In this document: piece after piece, positions 16,678 to 25,158 of the stretch
Position numbering within the stretch: position 1 is the first letter of the stretch
How the letters are laid out: each line of letters starts with the position of its first letter
Made by a program: the position numbers and the translations under genes
Assembly (NCBI RefSeq): GCF_013266735.1
Contig: NZ_JABSNU010000001.1
Span: 1 to 64,000 of the forward strand
Reading direction: 5' to 3'
DNA length: 64,000 nt
Source: Pedobacter foliorum
GTDB lineage: Bacteria > Bacteroidota > Bacteroidia > Sphingobacteriales > Sphingobacteriaceae
The notes under the pieces: model-generated
Told to the model about the DNA's origin: nothing
The model's input: the letters and a program-made list of their open reading frames with translations, nothing else
The model's database searches: none

Positions 16678-19236
16678 ATGAAACATCAATTTTTTAAATA
16701 TATAGGGTCAATTGTTTTACTCTTAACATTTGCTTTTACTTCAGAAGCCCAGCAAACGGTTGTTAATGGTATTGTAACTGATGCTACAACCAAAGAAACT
16801 TTACCTTATGTTTCATTTTTAATTACCGGAACGGAAAAGGGTGGCAGAACGGATGCCGATGGACAATATAGTATCACGATTAGTGATAACCATACACAGG
16901 TTAAATTTAGCTATGTCGGTTATAAATCTGTTATTAAAACAATTACTCCTGGTAAAACACAAACTATAAATGTGCAGTTGCAAAGCGAAACCACCCAAAT
17001 GGATGAGGTGGTAATTACAGCTGGCAAAAGACCAAAATATAAAAACAAAGATAACCCTGCGGTAGAGCTGATCAGGCAAGTGATTGCCAATAAATCGAAG
17101 AACCGTATGGATCATTATGATTTCGTAGAATATAAGAAATACGAAAGAATGATGTTTTCTATGAGTAATCTTTCTGATAAGTTTAAAAACAAAAGGATAT
17201 TCCGTAACTATAAATTCCTATTTCAAGAGCAAGACTCTACCAAAATAGGAGGTAAAACTACGCTTCCGGTATTTCAGCAAGAGAAGCTTTCAAACAATTA
17301 CTTCCGTAAAAGTCCTGAGAAACTAAAAACCATTGTAATTGCCGATAAACGAGTTAATTTTGATGAACGGTTTATTGATAATCAGGGCTTAACAGCGTAT
17401 TTTGATAGAATGTATCAGGATATAGATATCTATGATAATAATATTTCTGTTGTAAGTAATCAATTGCTAAGTCCAATTGCTGATGGGGCACCTACTTTTT
17501 ATAAGTTCTTCATTACAGATACGATTCAAAACCATAATCCAAAACTTGTTGAGCTTTCTTTTATGCCAAGAAACAATACAGATTTATTGTTTGAAGGTAA
17601 GCTTTACATCACCTTAGATGGTAATTATGCTGTTCAGAACGCATACCTTACTGTAAATAAGGATATCAATTTGAACTTTGTTAGAGCGTTAGAGGCTAAG
17701 CTTGATTTTGAGCAAAATCCGGATAAACGCTATCACCTTAGCAAAAGTAATCTGATCGTTGATTTTGGTTTAAGTAAAAAAGGAGGAACAGGGTTTACCG
17801 GTGAGAGAACTGTAAATTTTAAAGATTATTTGATTAATAAAGAACACCCTGATACTACCTATCACGGTTCAGCAATTCCTGTTGTAGTTGCCGATGCAGG
17901 GAACAGATCAGAGCAGTTTTGGGCAGATAATCGCCCGGAGGCACTTACTGGGACAAATTTAAAAGTATATCATAATTTAGATACACTGCAAACCATTCCA
18001 TCATTTAAGAGAACAATGGATGTGGTTACACTTTTCTTTGCAGGCTATAAAGATTTTGGGCCTTTTGAAATGGGGCCGGTAAACACTTTTTACAGCTTTA
18101 ACAGTGTAGAAGGGTTTCGTTTACGTTTAGGGGGAAGAACTACTCCTGCACTTAGTAAACGCTATTATTTCGAAACCTATGCCGCTTATGGGTTTAATGA
18201 TACAAAATGGAAGTATTTTCTGAGCGGAACTTATTCTTTAAACAATAAGTCGATCTATTCATTTCCACAGAATTATGTAAGAGCAAGTTTCCAAAGAGAT
18301 ACAAAAATACCTGGTCAGGAATTACAGTTTGTTCAAGAAGATAACTTTTTGTTGTCCTTTAAGCGAGGTACAAACGATATGATGTTGTACAATGATTTTT
18401 ACAGAGTAGATTATGTACATGAATTTGAAAACCACTTTTCTTATAGTGTTGGTTTGCGTAAATGGAATCAATCACCTGCGGGATCATTATATTTTGCCAC
18501 TTCAAGCGACAATAATTTGATTAAAAGTAATCAGATCAATACTTCAGAAATATCACTTCAGTTAAGATATGCACCGAATGAGAAATTTTATCAAAGTAAG
18601 ATCTATCGTACTCCATTTGTAAGTAAGTATCCTGTTTTTAACTTCAGGTATACCGCTGGCTTAAAAGGTGTGCTAGGTGGTGATTATAGCTACCATAACT
18701 TTATGGGGAGTGTTGATAAGCGTTTTTACTTATCACAACTTGGGTATACTGATGTAACACTTGAGGGAGGTTATATTTTAGGTAAAGTACCTTTTCCGCT
18801 ATTGGACATTCACAGAGCCAATCAAACTTATGCATATCAGCTGCAATCCTATAACTTAATGAACTTTTTAGAGTTTGTTAGTGATCATTACACAAGTATC
18901 AATATTGATCAGAACTTTAATGGATTCTTCTTTAATAAGGTGCCATTATTAAAAAAACTGAAGCTTAGAGAAGTAATGTCATTTAAGGCATTATACGGTG
19001 GCTTGAGAAATGAAAATAACCCTGCATTTAACAATAACACAATGCAGTTTGTACTTAATCAGGATGGTGTACCCATTACAAATTCTTTAGGTAAAGAACC
19101 ATATATTGAAGGTAGTGTAGGTGTAGGTAATATTTTTAAAATACTGCGAGTAGATATGGTAAAACGCTTCACTTATCTTAATAACCCAATGGTTTCTGAA
19201 TGGGGAATCCGCGCAAGAGTGAAATTTGACTTCTAA
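16678..19236 (+). CDS. DUF5686 outer-membrane protein with carboxypeptidase-regulatory-like domain
   Basis: Protein of 852 residues from ATG 16678; ATG 16666 is an in-frame alternative. A Sec signal peptide ends in SEAQQ. Residues about 25-105 form a CarboxypepD_reg-like beta-sandwich (VVNGIVTDATTKETLPYVSF). The rest matches the DUF5686 layout: a domain with NYFRKSPEKLKTIVIADKR-like sequence, then a long C-terminal barrel ending in a strand with terminal Phe (RARVKFDF). It lacks a TonB plug, so it is not a SusC. The function of the family is not established. It stands as a single gene with its own promoter. Confidence 0.85.
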   Translation: MKHQFFKYIGSIVLLLTFAFTSEAQQTVVNGIVTDATTKETLPYVSFLITGTEKGGRTDADGQYSITISDNHTQVKFSYVGYKSVIKTITPGKTQTINVQLQSETTQMDEVVITAGKRPKYKNKDNPAVELIRQVIANKSKNRMDHYDFVEYKKYERMMFSMSNLSDKFKNKRIFRNYKFLFQEQDSTKIGGKTTLPVFQQEKLSNNYFRKSPEKLKTIVIADKRVNFDERFIDNQGLTAYFDRMYQDIDIYDNNISVVSNQLLSPIADGAPTFYKFFITDTIQNHNPKLVELSFMPRNNTDLLFEGKLYITLDGNYAVQNAYLTVNKDINLNFVRALEAKLDFEQNPDKRYHLSKSNLIVDFGLSKKGGTGFTGERTVNFKDYLINKEHPDTTYHGSAIPVVVADAGNRSEQFWADNRPEALTGTNLKVYHNLDTLQTIPSFKRTMDVVTLFFAGYKDFGPFEMGPVNTFYSFNSVEGFRLRLGGRTTPALSKRYYFETYAAYGFNDTKWKYFLSGTYSLNNKSIYSFPQNYVRASFQRDTKIPGQELQFVQEDNFLLSFKRGTNDMMLYNDFYRVDYVHEFENHFSYSVGLRKWNQSPAGSLYFATSSDNNLIKSNQINTSEISLQLRYAPNEKFYQSKIYRTPFVSKYPVFNFRYTAGLKGVLGGDYSYHNFMGSVDKRFYLSQLGYTDVTLEGGYILGKVPFPLLDIHRANQTYAYQLQSYNLMNFLEFVSDHYTSINIDQNFNGFFFNKVPLLKKLKLREVMSFKALYGGLRNENNPAFNNNTMQFVLNQDGVPITNSLGKEPYIEGSVGVGNIFKILRVDMVKRFTYLNNPMVSEWGIRARVKFDF

Positions 19237-19257
19237 ATAAAACGGGTGTTATCCGAA

Positions 19258-19265
19258 TACTTTTG
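19258..19265 (+). promoter_or_regulatory. -7 promoter element of the cupin gene
   Basis: TACTTTTG is an exact TAnnTTTG match, giving a start near 19272 and a leader of about 37 bases. No TTG is well spaced upstream. Confidence 0.4.
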
Positions 19266-19271
19266 TTGATG

Positions 19272-19302
19272 AAATATCTGTTGTTTTGCTAAACAGATAT
19301 TT
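19272..19302. repeat. 11-bp perfect inverted repeat before the cupin gene
   Basis: AAATATCTGTT (19272-19282) and AACAGATATTT (19292-19302) flank a nine-base spacer. It sits at the predicted transcription start of the cupin gene and ends six bases before its ATG. It may be an operator or a leader hairpin; it lacks a T-tract and so is a poor terminator for the upstream gene. Confidence 0.5.
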
Positions 19303-19308
19303 AGAACT

Positions 19309-19887
19309 ATGTCTCTCAACAACAAGGAAATAGCAAATCGAGTTACCGGACAGGTCATCAGGTTTATACAGACTGCCAAAGATACAAACGGGGAGTTACT
19401 TGAGATGGAATCTCTTTATCCGTTGTTTTCTAAAGAGCCTCCCGTACACTTCCATCCTCATCAGGAAGAATATTTCAAGGTACTTAAGGGAGAGCTTACC
19501 GTTCGTATAGGAAATGAAAGTCGCATATACAGGAGCGGGGCTACTATTAAAATAAAACCTGGAGTTAGGCATAGTATGTGGAACGAGGGACTCATGGATG
19601 CTCTTGTGAACTGGAAGGTATATCCGGCAATGGATACAGAGCATTTCCTTACCACATTAACTCAATTGGCCAATACTGGCAAAACTAATGATGCAGGGGT
19701 CCCCTCATTACCAATACTCGTATTCCTACTAAAAAAATACAATCAAACTTTTCGTCTGGCCAAAATTCCTATTGGTGTTTTGACTGTAATGTCTATTCTA
19801 TTTAAGCCCTTATTTAAAGTGCACAATTACAAAAATAAGTTTAATCAACCTCTCCGTTACTTTTTAGCGGGTAAGAACAATCTATAA
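19309..19887 (+). CDS. Cupin-domain protein
   Basis: A 192-residue cytoplasmic protein. Residues about 40-115 form a cupin barrel: motif 1 is HFHPHQEEYFKVLKGE with metal ligands H47, H49 and a Glu at 53-54, and motif 2 contains PGVRH with H88. Residues after 120 are helical, with a hydrophobic run (IPIGVLTVMSILFKPLF) that could be a membrane-facing helix. Cupins bind a metal ion and range from sugar isomerases to dioxygenases; nothing here fixes the substrate. The barrel-protein gene follows after 23 bases. Confidence 0.8.
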   Translation: MSLNNKEIANRVTGQVIRFIQTAKDTNGELLEMESLYPLFSKEPPVHFHPHQEEYFKVLKGELTVRIGNESRIYRSGATIKIKPGVRHSMWNEGLMDALVNWKVYPAMDTEHFLTTLTQLANTGKTNDAGVPSLPILVFLLKKYNQTFRLAKIPIGVLTVMSILFKPLFKVHNYKNKFNQPLRYFLAGKNNL

Positions 19888-19910
19888 CAAGTAAAAACAA
19901 TCTAATTAAA

Positions 19911-20663
19911 ATGAAAAGAAAACAATTACCTATTCTATTATTGATCCTTTTTTTGGGGCTTTCTGTTCAGGCACAGACAAAAAAACAAGCTGGCAAAAAG
20001 CAACCAAATAAAACTATAGTACAGAAAAAAGCAGGAACAGCAAAGTCAACTGCGCAAGTTAATGAGACCACACAAACAGTTTCAACTGCGCAAACAAAAC
20101 AAATTGCAGAAAGCCAATCTGCTGGAACCTCAGAAAAAGATGTGAAAACGGTTGGGACCTCAACAGGAGAAAAAGGCGTTAAAATGAGTACGTCGGCAAA
20201 AGAAGAAAAAGTAGAAACTTCTTATAAAACAGCTTTAGGGCTAAAGTTTTTGTGGGGTATTGCCCTTACAGGAAAACACTTTTTTAAAGAAAAGCATGCG
20301 GTAGAAGCAATTTTTAAATACAGAGGATACACAGGTGTAGGAGCGGATATAGGTTTAGGTGTATTGTATGAATACCATAATGATATAAAGGGTGTAGAAG
20401 GCTTAAAATGGTATGCTGGAGGTGGCGTTTATGCAGGGGCCTTCTCTTTTAAAGACGAAATCTCTGATTATATGGATCAGTATGGGGAGGGCAGTAATTT
20501 TTATTTTGGCCTTGCCGGAGTTTTAGGACTGGAATATAAGATAGGCAGTTTGCCAATAGCAATTAGCGCTGATTGGCAGCCTAGTTTCCAGTTAAAAGAC
20601 ACCTACGGAAGCAGCGGTTTCTCTGCTGAAAGTGGTGGTCTCGGTGTTAAGTACACTTTTTAA
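19911..20663 (+). CDS. Secreted protein with low-complexity linker and beta-barrel
   Basis: A 250-residue protein with a Sec signal peptide (MKRKQLPILLLILFLGLSVQAQ). Residues 22-100 form a low-complexity Lys/Thr/Ala/Gln/Ser stretch, probably a disordered periplasmic segment. The C-terminal 145 residues show alternating Gly/aromatic beta strands and end in SGGLGVKYTF, typical of a small outer-membrane barrel. The linker could bind peptidoglycan or simply be flexible. The family was not recognised. Confidence 0.75.
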   Translation: MKRKQLPILLLILFLGLSVQAQTKKQAGKKQPNKTIVQKKAGTAKSTAQVNETTQTVSTAQTKQIAESQSAGTSEKDVKTVGTSTGEKGVKMSTSAKEEKVETSYKTALGLKFLWGIALTGKHFFKEKHAVEAIFKYRGYTGVGADIGLGVLYEYHNDIKGVEGLKWYAGGGVYAGAFSFKDEISDYMDQYGEGSNFYFGLAGVLGLEYKIGSLPIAISADWQPSFQLKDTYGSSGFSAESGGLGVKYTF

Positions 20664-20697
20664 ATCCTTATTGTACAGTTTGTAGTTAGATATGCGA

Positions 20698-20760
20698 AAC
20701 TCCTCTCCGTTAAGATTGCCTTTTTTGTGATGTCATTCTTATAACGGAGCTGGAGGAGTA
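20698..20760. repeat. Imperfect inverted repeat, REP-like
   Basis: AACTCCTCTCCGTTA near 20698-20712 faces TAACGGAGCTGGAGGAGT at 20742-20759. The arms match apart from a four-base insertion. Between them is GATGTCATTCT, resembling the GTCAT(T/C)CTGA core of Bacteroidota REP-type palindromes such as the one at 215-320. It lies between convergent genes and contains no open frame. It may also serve as a transcription stop. Confidence 0.5.
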
Positions 20761-20779
20761 GCATCCTTGATTTTGAAAG

Positions 20780-21436
20780 TTAAACTTTTGCGTATCCTAG
20801 AAATTCAAGCTCTTCAATTGCTTTTGTTAAATGGGTTTTTCCTCCAGTTAATACGTAAAGATTATCGCTGATCTCTATTATGTTTCTGAACATATGATCT
20901 GTAATTAACAGTCCTTTATTCATCTTTTCCTCATTCATTAATTCCATAACAGCCTCAATCATTACAGGGCTTAAATGAGAGAAAGGCTCATCCAGCATGG
21001 CAAACTTAGATTTTGCTTTTAGCACAATATATACTTCCACCAACCTTCTATTTCCCCCTGATAGGCTTTTTAATGAACTGCTCCTTCTAGATTTAAACTC
21101 CGGGAAACGAGATTCAAATTCGGAGAAATCAAGTTCAAAGTCAGCAAATACTCTTTTTAAACTTAATGTTTGAGGTATAAAATTAAATTGCGGAAGATAC
21201 AACAGAAGGTCTGGTCTTTTATAGGCTGCTGGAACTGTTAAGTCATCAAAACGAATAGATTTGCTATTGGGATTTAGGTTCCCATAAATAATGTTCATTA
21301 AGCAGGTTTTGCCATTTCCGTTTCTGCCTAGTAAACCGGTTATTTTTCCCGTTTCACATTTTAAGTATACATCAGATAAAATTCGTCTTTCACCAAATTC
21401 AAGGAAAACACTATCAACTTCAAGTTTATGTATCAT
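20780..21436 (-). CDS. ABC transporter ATP-binding protein
   Basis: A 218-residue ATPase with Walker A GRNGNGKT (residues 37-44), signature SLSGGNRRLVEVY, Walker B FAMLDEPFSHLSP and switch region LLITDHMFRNI. The signature GGNRR and the Asp-His switch resemble export or LptB-like ATPases more than import systems, but the protein is divergent. Its start overlaps the stop of the upstream small membrane protein by four bases, so translational coupling is likely. No full-length permease gene is adjacent. Confidence 0.88.
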   Translation of the reverse strand: MIHKLEVDSVFLEFGERRILSDVYLKCETGKITGLLGRNGNGKTCLMNIIYGNLNPNSKSIRFDDLTVPAAYKRPDLLLYLPQFNFIPQTLSLKRVFADFELDFSEFESRFPEFKSRRSSSLKSLSGGNRRLVEVYIVLKAKSKFAMLDEPFSHLSPVMIEAVMELMNEEKMNKGLLITDHMFRNIIEISDNLYVLTGGKTHLTKAIEELEFLGYAKV

Positions 21437-21738
21437 TTAGAAGCTACGTAAATTAAAAGAGTTATAAATAGGAGGAAGTCAAAGGTTAGTGTGCTAATCC
21501 ATAAAGTAAGTTTTGGTATACCTAGATTTTGATAATAATAGAATTCTTTGCTTTTGTAATTGTTTATATAATAAATGATTACACCGTAGGTAGCCATTTT
21601 GAACCAAAATATCAATGTAAAAGCTTCTGTTCCGAGTTTAGATAACATATATGCAGATGCCAGAGTTAGTACAAAAGCTGTAGTGAAATAGCTTAGGTAA
21701 AAAGTGAACATTAGTCTTAATGTTTTAATTTTTAGCAT
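21433..21738 (-). CDS. Small three-helix membrane protein coupled to an ABC ATPase
   Basis: A 101-residue protein with three hydrophobic segments: FTFYLSYFTTAFVLTLASAYML, FTLIFWFKMATYGVIIYYI and LWISTLTFDFLLFITLLIYVA. Between the second and third lies a charged/aromatic loop, NNYKSKEFYYYQNLGIPK. It overlaps the ATPase gene by four bases. The loop before the last helices could be an ATPase-coupling element, which would make this a minimal permease that must oligomerise. That is inference; no family was recognised. Confidence 0.7.
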   Translation of the reverse strand: MLKIKTLRLMFTFYLSYFTTAFVLTLASAYMLSKLGTEAFTLIFWFKMATYGVIIYYINNYKSKEFYYYQNLGIPKLTLWISTLTFDFLLFITLLIYVASK

Positions 21739-21917
21739 TTTAATATTTGGTTGAATAGTTTAGAAGCGTTAAATCTGATTGGAAATTAAGCCTTCTGCAT
21801 CTTGCTAAAGATAGTAAGAAGTTCTTGGAATATAGCTTTGGCTATTACCAAATTCCGTTGTACAATACAATTTCAGGCACTATTTATGTGCACTAGCAAT
21901 TATAACCCTACTTACTC

Positions 21918-23426
21918 ATGAATATTGAAACTAGAAAACTGACACTTGAGGATTATAATGATCTCAAAGAGTCTATGGAGCAGGCATACGATACCCTTGG
22001 TGGCCAAATATGGAGCAAACAAACCATAGCAAAGCTGTTGAAACTATTTCCTGAGGGCCAGTTATGTATCGCGGTTGACGATAAGGTAGTGGCCTGTTCA
22101 CTATCTATTATAGTAGACTATGATGAGTATGGAGACAAACACACCTATCAGATGATAACCGGTAGGTATACGTTTTCGACCCATGATCCAAATGGCGACA
22201 CCTTGTATGGAATAGAGATTTTCGTATCCCCGGAATATCGTGGATTGCGTTTAGGACGTAGGCTTTATGAGGCTAGAAAAGAGCTTTGTGAAAGCTTAAA
22301 TTTAAAGAGCATTATTGCCGGTGGACGTATACCAGGTTATCATGAGCATGCCGATACGTTAAGCCCAAGACAATATATCGATAAGGTGAAAGCTAAAGAA
22401 TTGTATGATCCTACGCTTACTTTTCAACTATCTAATGATTTTCACGTTAGAAAGGTACTAAAGAATTACCTTCCCGGCGACCACGAGTCTAAAGAATTTG
22501 CAACTCTAATTGAGTGGAATAATATTTACTATCAAGGAGTTGATGCTTCTGCGCGTTCTGCAAAAACCATCCGCATCGGTTTGGTTCAATGGCAGATGCG
22601 TCTTTTTCCTACCATGGAATCTTTTTATGAACAGGTGGAGTTCTTTGTAGATGCAGTGAGTGGCTACAAATCTGACTTTATTATGTTTCCGGAGTTTTTC
22701 AATACGCCGCTTTTACAGCCGTACAATGATTTGCCAGAAATGGAGGCAATGCGCAAGCTGGCAGAGCTTACTGAAGAAATCGTAGTAAAAATCCAAGAAT
22801 ATGCCGTTTCTTACAATGTAAATATCATTTCTGGCAGCATGCCAATCCTTGAAGATAATAAGCTATACAACGCTACTTATTTATGCCACAGAAATGGTAA
22901 AACAGAAGAATACAGGAAGATTCATATCACCCCAAACGAGCAAAAGTATTATGGTATGGTAGGAGGTGATAAAATTCAGGTATTTGATACTGACTGTGGA
23001 AAGGTCGGGATTTTGATATGTTATGATGTTGAATTCCCGGAATTGAGTCGAATTTATGCAGATCAAGGTATGCAAATCTTGTTCGTGCCATTCCTTACTG
23101 ATACTCAAAATGGTTATACCCGCGTAAGAAGATGTGCTCAGGCTAGAGCTATAGAAAACGAATGCTATGTGGCAATTGCAGGATGTGTAGGTAATTTACC
23201 TAAGGTAAATAATATGGACATTCAGTTTGCTCAATCGGCCGTGTTTACGCCTTCTGATTTTGCTTTCCCAACCAATGCAGTTAAAGCAGAAGCTACGCCT
23301 AATACCGAAATGATGCTTGTAGTAGATGTTGATCTTCACCTTTTAGATGAAATACATCATTTTGGTACCGTTAGGATACTTAAAGATAGGCGTAATGACC
23401 TTTATGAAGTTAAATTGCTTAAATAG
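21918..23426 (+). CDS. GNAT acetyltransferase-nitrilase superfamily fusion
   Basis: A 502-residue cytoplasmic fusion. Residues 1-200 are a GNAT acetyltransferase domain (acetyl-CoA motif SPEYRGLRLGRRLYEARKEL near 105-125). Residues 218-502 are a carbon-nitrogen hydrolase with the complete Glu-Lys-Cys triad: E258 in FPEFFN, K334 in YRKIHITPNE and C368 in LICYDVEFPE. Nitrilase-family enzymes cleave C-N amide bonds or run the reverse transfer. The GNAT-nitrilase arrangement is a known conserved fusion of unknown physiological substrate. TAGCTTTG at 21833-21840 is a possible -7 element. Confidence 0.92.
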   Translation: MNIETRKLTLEDYNDLKESMEQAYDTLGGQIWSKQTIAKLLKLFPEGQLCIAVDDKVVACSLSIIVDYDEYGDKHTYQMITGRYTFSTHDPNGDTLYGIEIFVSPEYRGLRLGRRLYEARKELCESLNLKSIIAGGRIPGYHEHADTLSPRQYIDKVKAKELYDPTLTFQLSNDFHVRKVLKNYLPGDHESKEFATLIEWNNIYYQGVDASARSAKTIRIGLVQWQMRLFPTMESFYEQVEFFVDAVSGYKSDFIMFPEFFNTPLLQPYNDLPEMEAMRKLAELTEEIVVKIQEYAVSYNVNIISGSMPILEDNKLYNATYLCHRNGKTEEYRKIHITPNEQKYYGMVGGDKIQVFDTDCGKVGILICYDVEFPELSRIYADQGMQILFVPFLTDTQNGYTRVRRCAQARAIENECYVAIAGCVGNLPKVNNMDIQFAQSAVFTPSDFAFPTNAVKAEATPNTEMMLVVDVDLHLLDEIHHFGTVRILKDRRNDLYEVKLLK

Positions 23427-23443
23427 GATGAATTTTATACTGC

Positions 23444-23451
23444 TATCTTTG
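23444..23451 (+). promoter_or_regulatory. -7 promoter element at the histidine kinase start
   Basis: TATCTTTG is an exact TAnnTTTG match ending five bases before the ATG at 23457. The start site would coincide with the start codon, so the mRNA is probably leaderless. A TTG lies 26 bases upstream, longer than usual for a -33 element. Confidence 0.45.
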
Positions 23452-23456
23452 CCTAG

Positions 23457-25079
23457 ATGAAGTTAGCCATATACAGTTCCAGGTATTTTATAGTAATAGG
23501 AATATTTATATTCCTATGCTTTACCTTGATCGGGCTTTTTATGACCGGAAAGTTCAATAGTCGCACGGAACAGATCAGTATAGATATGGCGACTAAGGTT
23601 TATCAACTGAAATCTAGCGTTGTTCGTAATGAATTTAATGGCTTCATGAGGGGGTTAAATAACTCTGAAGCCATTATGAATAGGATTTCTTCTACAAGTG
23701 ATTTTAATTCTTTAGAACAGGTTTTTGGATCATTATTATTGAGTCATCCAAAGATGAATTATGGTTGGTATGCTATTGCACATAATGGTGATACCACTTT
23801 TAAAGCAATTAGTAAAACAGGGAATATTTTTAAACAGAAACCTGTTTTGGAATATCAGCGTAGCTGGATCAAAAGCGAGATGGCCAGTAAAGACACCACC
23901 CTAAGAAGTGGAAAACTGATTAATGAGGATGATTCATTGCATTGGCTTGTTGGATCAAAGCATAAACTGGCCGACTCATCTGTCCTGATTTTTGGGTTAG
24001 ATATTAATCTTAAGCAGCTGCAGCATTATTTGTGGAGTGTTGATACTACAGGTAGGGCATACGCATTTATTGCAAGCAAGGAAGGTTACTACATTACAAA
24101 TCCTGAAGAAAAGTTAATCGGAACAAAGATGTCTGAACCGGTTACGCCTTTAACAGGTAAAACGGTTTTAGGAGATAGTATTAGTAGTTACGAAACGGTA
24201 ACTTCTGATTATTTGCAAATTCCGGTGGTTCGATATTATACTCCATTACATATCTCAGGGATGAGCTGGGTGATGGTTGTTGATACTCCTTTTCTTGCCG
24301 TAGATGAGGATGTTAAGGTGATTGAAAAGTATGTTTTGTTTATGTTTATTTCGTCGGCTTTTATCATTTTACTGCTTATTGCCTGGGCACAAACCAAATG
24401 GCAAAAAGAGTTTATGTTACGCCAGCAGGCCGAAATGAACAGAAAGGAATTGTCGATGGAGAAACAAGCTTTAAGTCTTATTTCAGAACGACAGCAAAAG
24501 GAGAATGCAATTTTGCAACTGGATAAGCTTAAGGAAAAGGTGAATCCTCATTTCCTTTTTAATTCCTTAAGTTCCCTGAACGGACTAATAGAAGAGCAAC
24601 CTAACCTGGCAAAATCATTTGTTGTTAAACTTTCAAGAGTGTATCGTTACTTGCTTGATCCTGCCCCTGATGGGCTAGCACAAGTTTCTCAAGAAGTTCG
24701 TTTTGCTACAGAGTACTTCTTTTTATTAAAAATTCGCTTTGGTGATGCTTTAGAACCATTAGATATTCATATTTCTGATGCTCATGCTAATGGGTATATA
24801 CCTTTCATGAGTTTACAAACGCTGGTAGAAAACGCTGTTAAACATAATGTTGTTTCCAAAACAAATCCATTAAAGATTAGTATACAGAGTGATACAGATG
24901 GTATTTGGGTTGTTAATAATTTGCAATTACGGAATGATGTTAAGGATTCAAGCAAGCAGGGATTAAACTATCTTCAGCAGGCTTATACCCATTTTGGTGA
25001 ACTCCGTTTAAAGCATGGCATAGTGGGAGATGAGTACAGGTGTTTCTTACCTCTAATTAATATTTCATTCACTCCTTAA
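23457..25079 (+). CDS. LytS-type sensor histidine kinase
   Basis: A 540-residue kinase. Helix 1 (YFIVIGIFIFLCFTLIGLFM) and helix 2 (~285-305) enclose an extracytoplasmic sensor of about 250 residues with Cache-like features (GLDINLKQLQHYLWSVDTTGRAYAFIASKEG). The cytoplasmic part has a coiled coil, then NPHFLFNSLSSL with phospho-accepting H365, and an ATPase domain with LVENAVKHNV. This is the PF06580 kinase class that partners LytTR regulators. The only LytTR regulator in the window lies at 32628-33374, beyond the protease-SusC-SusD genes. Confidence 0.94.
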   Translation: MKLAIYSSRYFIVIGIFIFLCFTLIGLFMTGKFNSRTEQISIDMATKVYQLKSSVVRNEFNGFMRGLNNSEAIMNRISSTSDFNSLEQVFGSLLLSHPKMNYGWYAIAHNGDTTFKAISKTGNIFKQKPVLEYQRSWIKSEMASKDTTLRSGKLINEDDSLHWLVGSKHKLADSSVLIFGLDINLKQLQHYLWSVDTTGRAYAFIASKEGYYITNPEEKLIGTKMSEPVTPLTGKTVLGDSISSYETVTSDYLQIPVVRYYTPLHISGMSWVMVVDTPFLAVDEDVKVIEKYVLFMFISSAFIILLLIAWAQTKWQKEFMLRQQAEMNRKELSMEKQALSLISERQQKENAILQLDKLKEKVNPHFLFNSLSSLNGLIEEQPNLAKSFVVKLSRVYRYLLDPAPDGLAQVSQEVRFATEYFFLLKIRFGDALEPLDIHISDAHANGYIPFMSLQTLVENAVKHNVVSKTNPLKISIQSDTDGIWVVNNLQLRNDVKDSSKQGLNYLQQAYTHFGELRLKHGIVGDEYRCFLPLINISFTP

Positions 25080-25119
25080 AACTGCGCTTTCACTTCCTAT
25101 AGTTGCGCACTCACTCCTC
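25069..25119 (+). promoter_or_regulatory. Three 9-bp direct repeats at 21-bp period: candidate LytTR operator
   Basis: TCACTCCTT (25069-25077), TCACTTCCT (25090-25098) and TCACTCCTC (25111-25119) are separated by exactly 12 bases, so all three lie on one helix face. LytTR regulators characteristically bind 9-bp direct repeats with a spacer of about 12 bp. The boxes start inside the kinase stop codon region and end 40 bases before the protease ATG. Boxes 2 and 3 also share GCGC six bases upstream. The binding protein is inferred from context, not shown. Confidence 0.6.
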
Positions 25120-25158
25120 ATAATTTCATAATCTGCTAATTAAGAGGGATTTTGGTGC

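Noticed and set aside
16819..17115. 98-residue open frame on the minus strand
   Set aside because: Opposite the CarboxypepD_reg-like and following part of the DUF5686 gene; a by-product of its codon use.
21918..23426. GNAT-nitrilase as a novel fusion
   Set aside because: This two-domain arrangement is already known from many bacteria, although its substrate is not established.
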